The position numbers were made by a program, and so were the translations under genes. A stretch of 64,000 nucleotides of DNA from positions 1 through 64,000 of the forward strand of contig CAWDHI010000009.1 in NCBI GenBank assembly GCA_963802095.1. The letters run 5' to 3'. The stretch comes from CAVVEQ01 sp963802095. GTDB taxonomy: Bacteria > Chloroflexota > Anaerolineae > Anaerolineales > Anaerolineaceae. Below, one piece after another: positions 63,622 to 64,000 of the stretch. Position 1 is the first letter of the stretch. Each line of letters begins with the position of its first letter. Below the pieces are notes generated by a model. The model had not been told where the DNA came from, did no database searches, and saw only the letters and a program-made list of their open reading frames with translations.

Positions 63622-64000
63622 AGGAAACCCGTAAATGTGTGCCATTGTGCAGCGCGCCGAATGCTTCTTATTGGAATTTGAATTCAGCGGGATCTCACCT
63701 GAGTTTTCACAGTCAAAAAAAGATCGCATTAATAAAACTCGATAAACTGTATAATTTAAGATACTACTGAAATGATCAAATCTCTCATCGAAAACTGGCG
63801 AATTGATCGCAAGAACCTTTCGAGCGATTTTCTCTCCGCGCTCACGCTGGGGATCTCAAGCATCCCGGATAGCATGGCTTCTGCGCTTCTGGCCGGGATC
63901 AATCCGCTCACCGGTCTTTACACGATGATCATCGCTACTCCGATCGGCGCTCTGTTCACCAGCTCGGTGTTCATGCACATCTCGACCACCAGCGCGCTTT
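63081..64000 (+). repeat. Direct repeat, copy 2 (runs off the window)
   Basis: This is the intact-context copy of the 57602 repeat, running from inside the HAD fusion gene into the SulP gene. It is still matching copy 1 at the last base of the window, so its true length is more than 920 bp. Confidence 0.97.
63772..64000 (+). CDS. SulP-family sulfate permease, 3' end outside the window
   Basis: The first 76 codons are visible, from MIKSLIENWRIDRK through SSIPDSMASALLAGINPLTGLYTMII and still open at base 64000. The sequence matches the truncated copy at 58293 except around SALL versus SAIL. SulP proteins move sulfate or other anions and would handle sulfate near the sulfatase pair. No ribosome site is evident in the AT-rich leader. 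Confidence 0.8.
   Translation, partial: MIKSLIENWRIDRKNLSSDFLSALTLGISSIPDSMASALLAGINPLTGLYTMIIATPIGALFTSSVFMHISTTSAL

Overview
The window looks like a chromosomal segment of a Chloroflexota bacterium of the Anaerolineae type, probably from a draft or metagenome assembly. This is inferred from the mix of genes: Pro/Thr-rich lipoproteins, NBR1-type Ig lipoproteins, DUF2089, DUF6504, a class-V aminotransferase beside a short SerA-like dehydrogenase, and 16S rRNA G1405-type methyltransferase homologues. No rRNA, tRNA or CRISPR array was found. At least twelve otherwise intact genes are broken by single-base frameshifts. Most single-shift genes have a total length of 3n+1, and several shifts sit in short homopolymers, so I read most as sequencing errors and annotate those genes at full length.

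Layout. 1-5 kb: BASS transporter end, DUF1269-arylsulfatase fusion, YtxH-like and small membrane proteins. 5-9 kb: lipoprotein, M32 carboxypeptidase, SerA-like dehydrogenase, cysteine-cluster protein. 9-13.3 kb: MarR regulator with a MacAB-like export operon. 13.4-24 kb: HExxH protein, FmdB zinc ribbon, gmk, rhomboid, MFS/SHOCT/DUF2089 operon with candidate operators, sortase, aminotransferase, ftsK. 24.2-27 kb: an AT-richer accessory patch with a DUF4143 ATPase, an orphan HigA, a DUF2075 helicase remnant and a NERD protein. 27-33.6 kb: stress and housekeeping genes (msrB-msrA, metK under a SAM-I riboswitch, rnz). 33.6-43.5 kb: membrane glycosyltransferase-like protein, adenosine-specific kinase, isochorismatase-like hydrolase, nitroreductase, DNA methyltransferase, AlkD-like repair protein, lipA, and a membrane sulfatase-like protein.

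43.5-50 kb is the most striking part. rsmI, a YhhQ-type queuosine-precursor transporter, rsmE, an RsmF-like m5C methyltransferase, two tandem ArmA/RmtB/FmrO-family 16S rRNA methyltransferases and tgt lie side by side; the last four on the minus strand overlap at their ends as one operon. The E. coli-type targets of the rRNA enzymes (C1402, U1498, C1407, G1405) all lie in helix 44 at the decoding centre, and Tgt modifies the tRNA wobble base that is read there. The block looks like a decoding-centre modification island.

50-57.5 kb carries two paralogous NBR1-Ig lipoproteins, a HAD phosphatase, a molybdopterin-fold lipoprotein and a sugar ABC transporter without an ATPase. 57.6-64 kb is a sulfatase module: an anaerobic sulfatase maturase with a SEC-C tail, a Cys-type sulfatase, an unusual 2H-phosphoesterase/HAD fusion and a SulP permease. 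It is flanked by a direct repeat of at least 920 bp (57602-58521 and 63081-64000) whose first copy holds a 3' fragment of the fusion gene and a truncated SulP gene.
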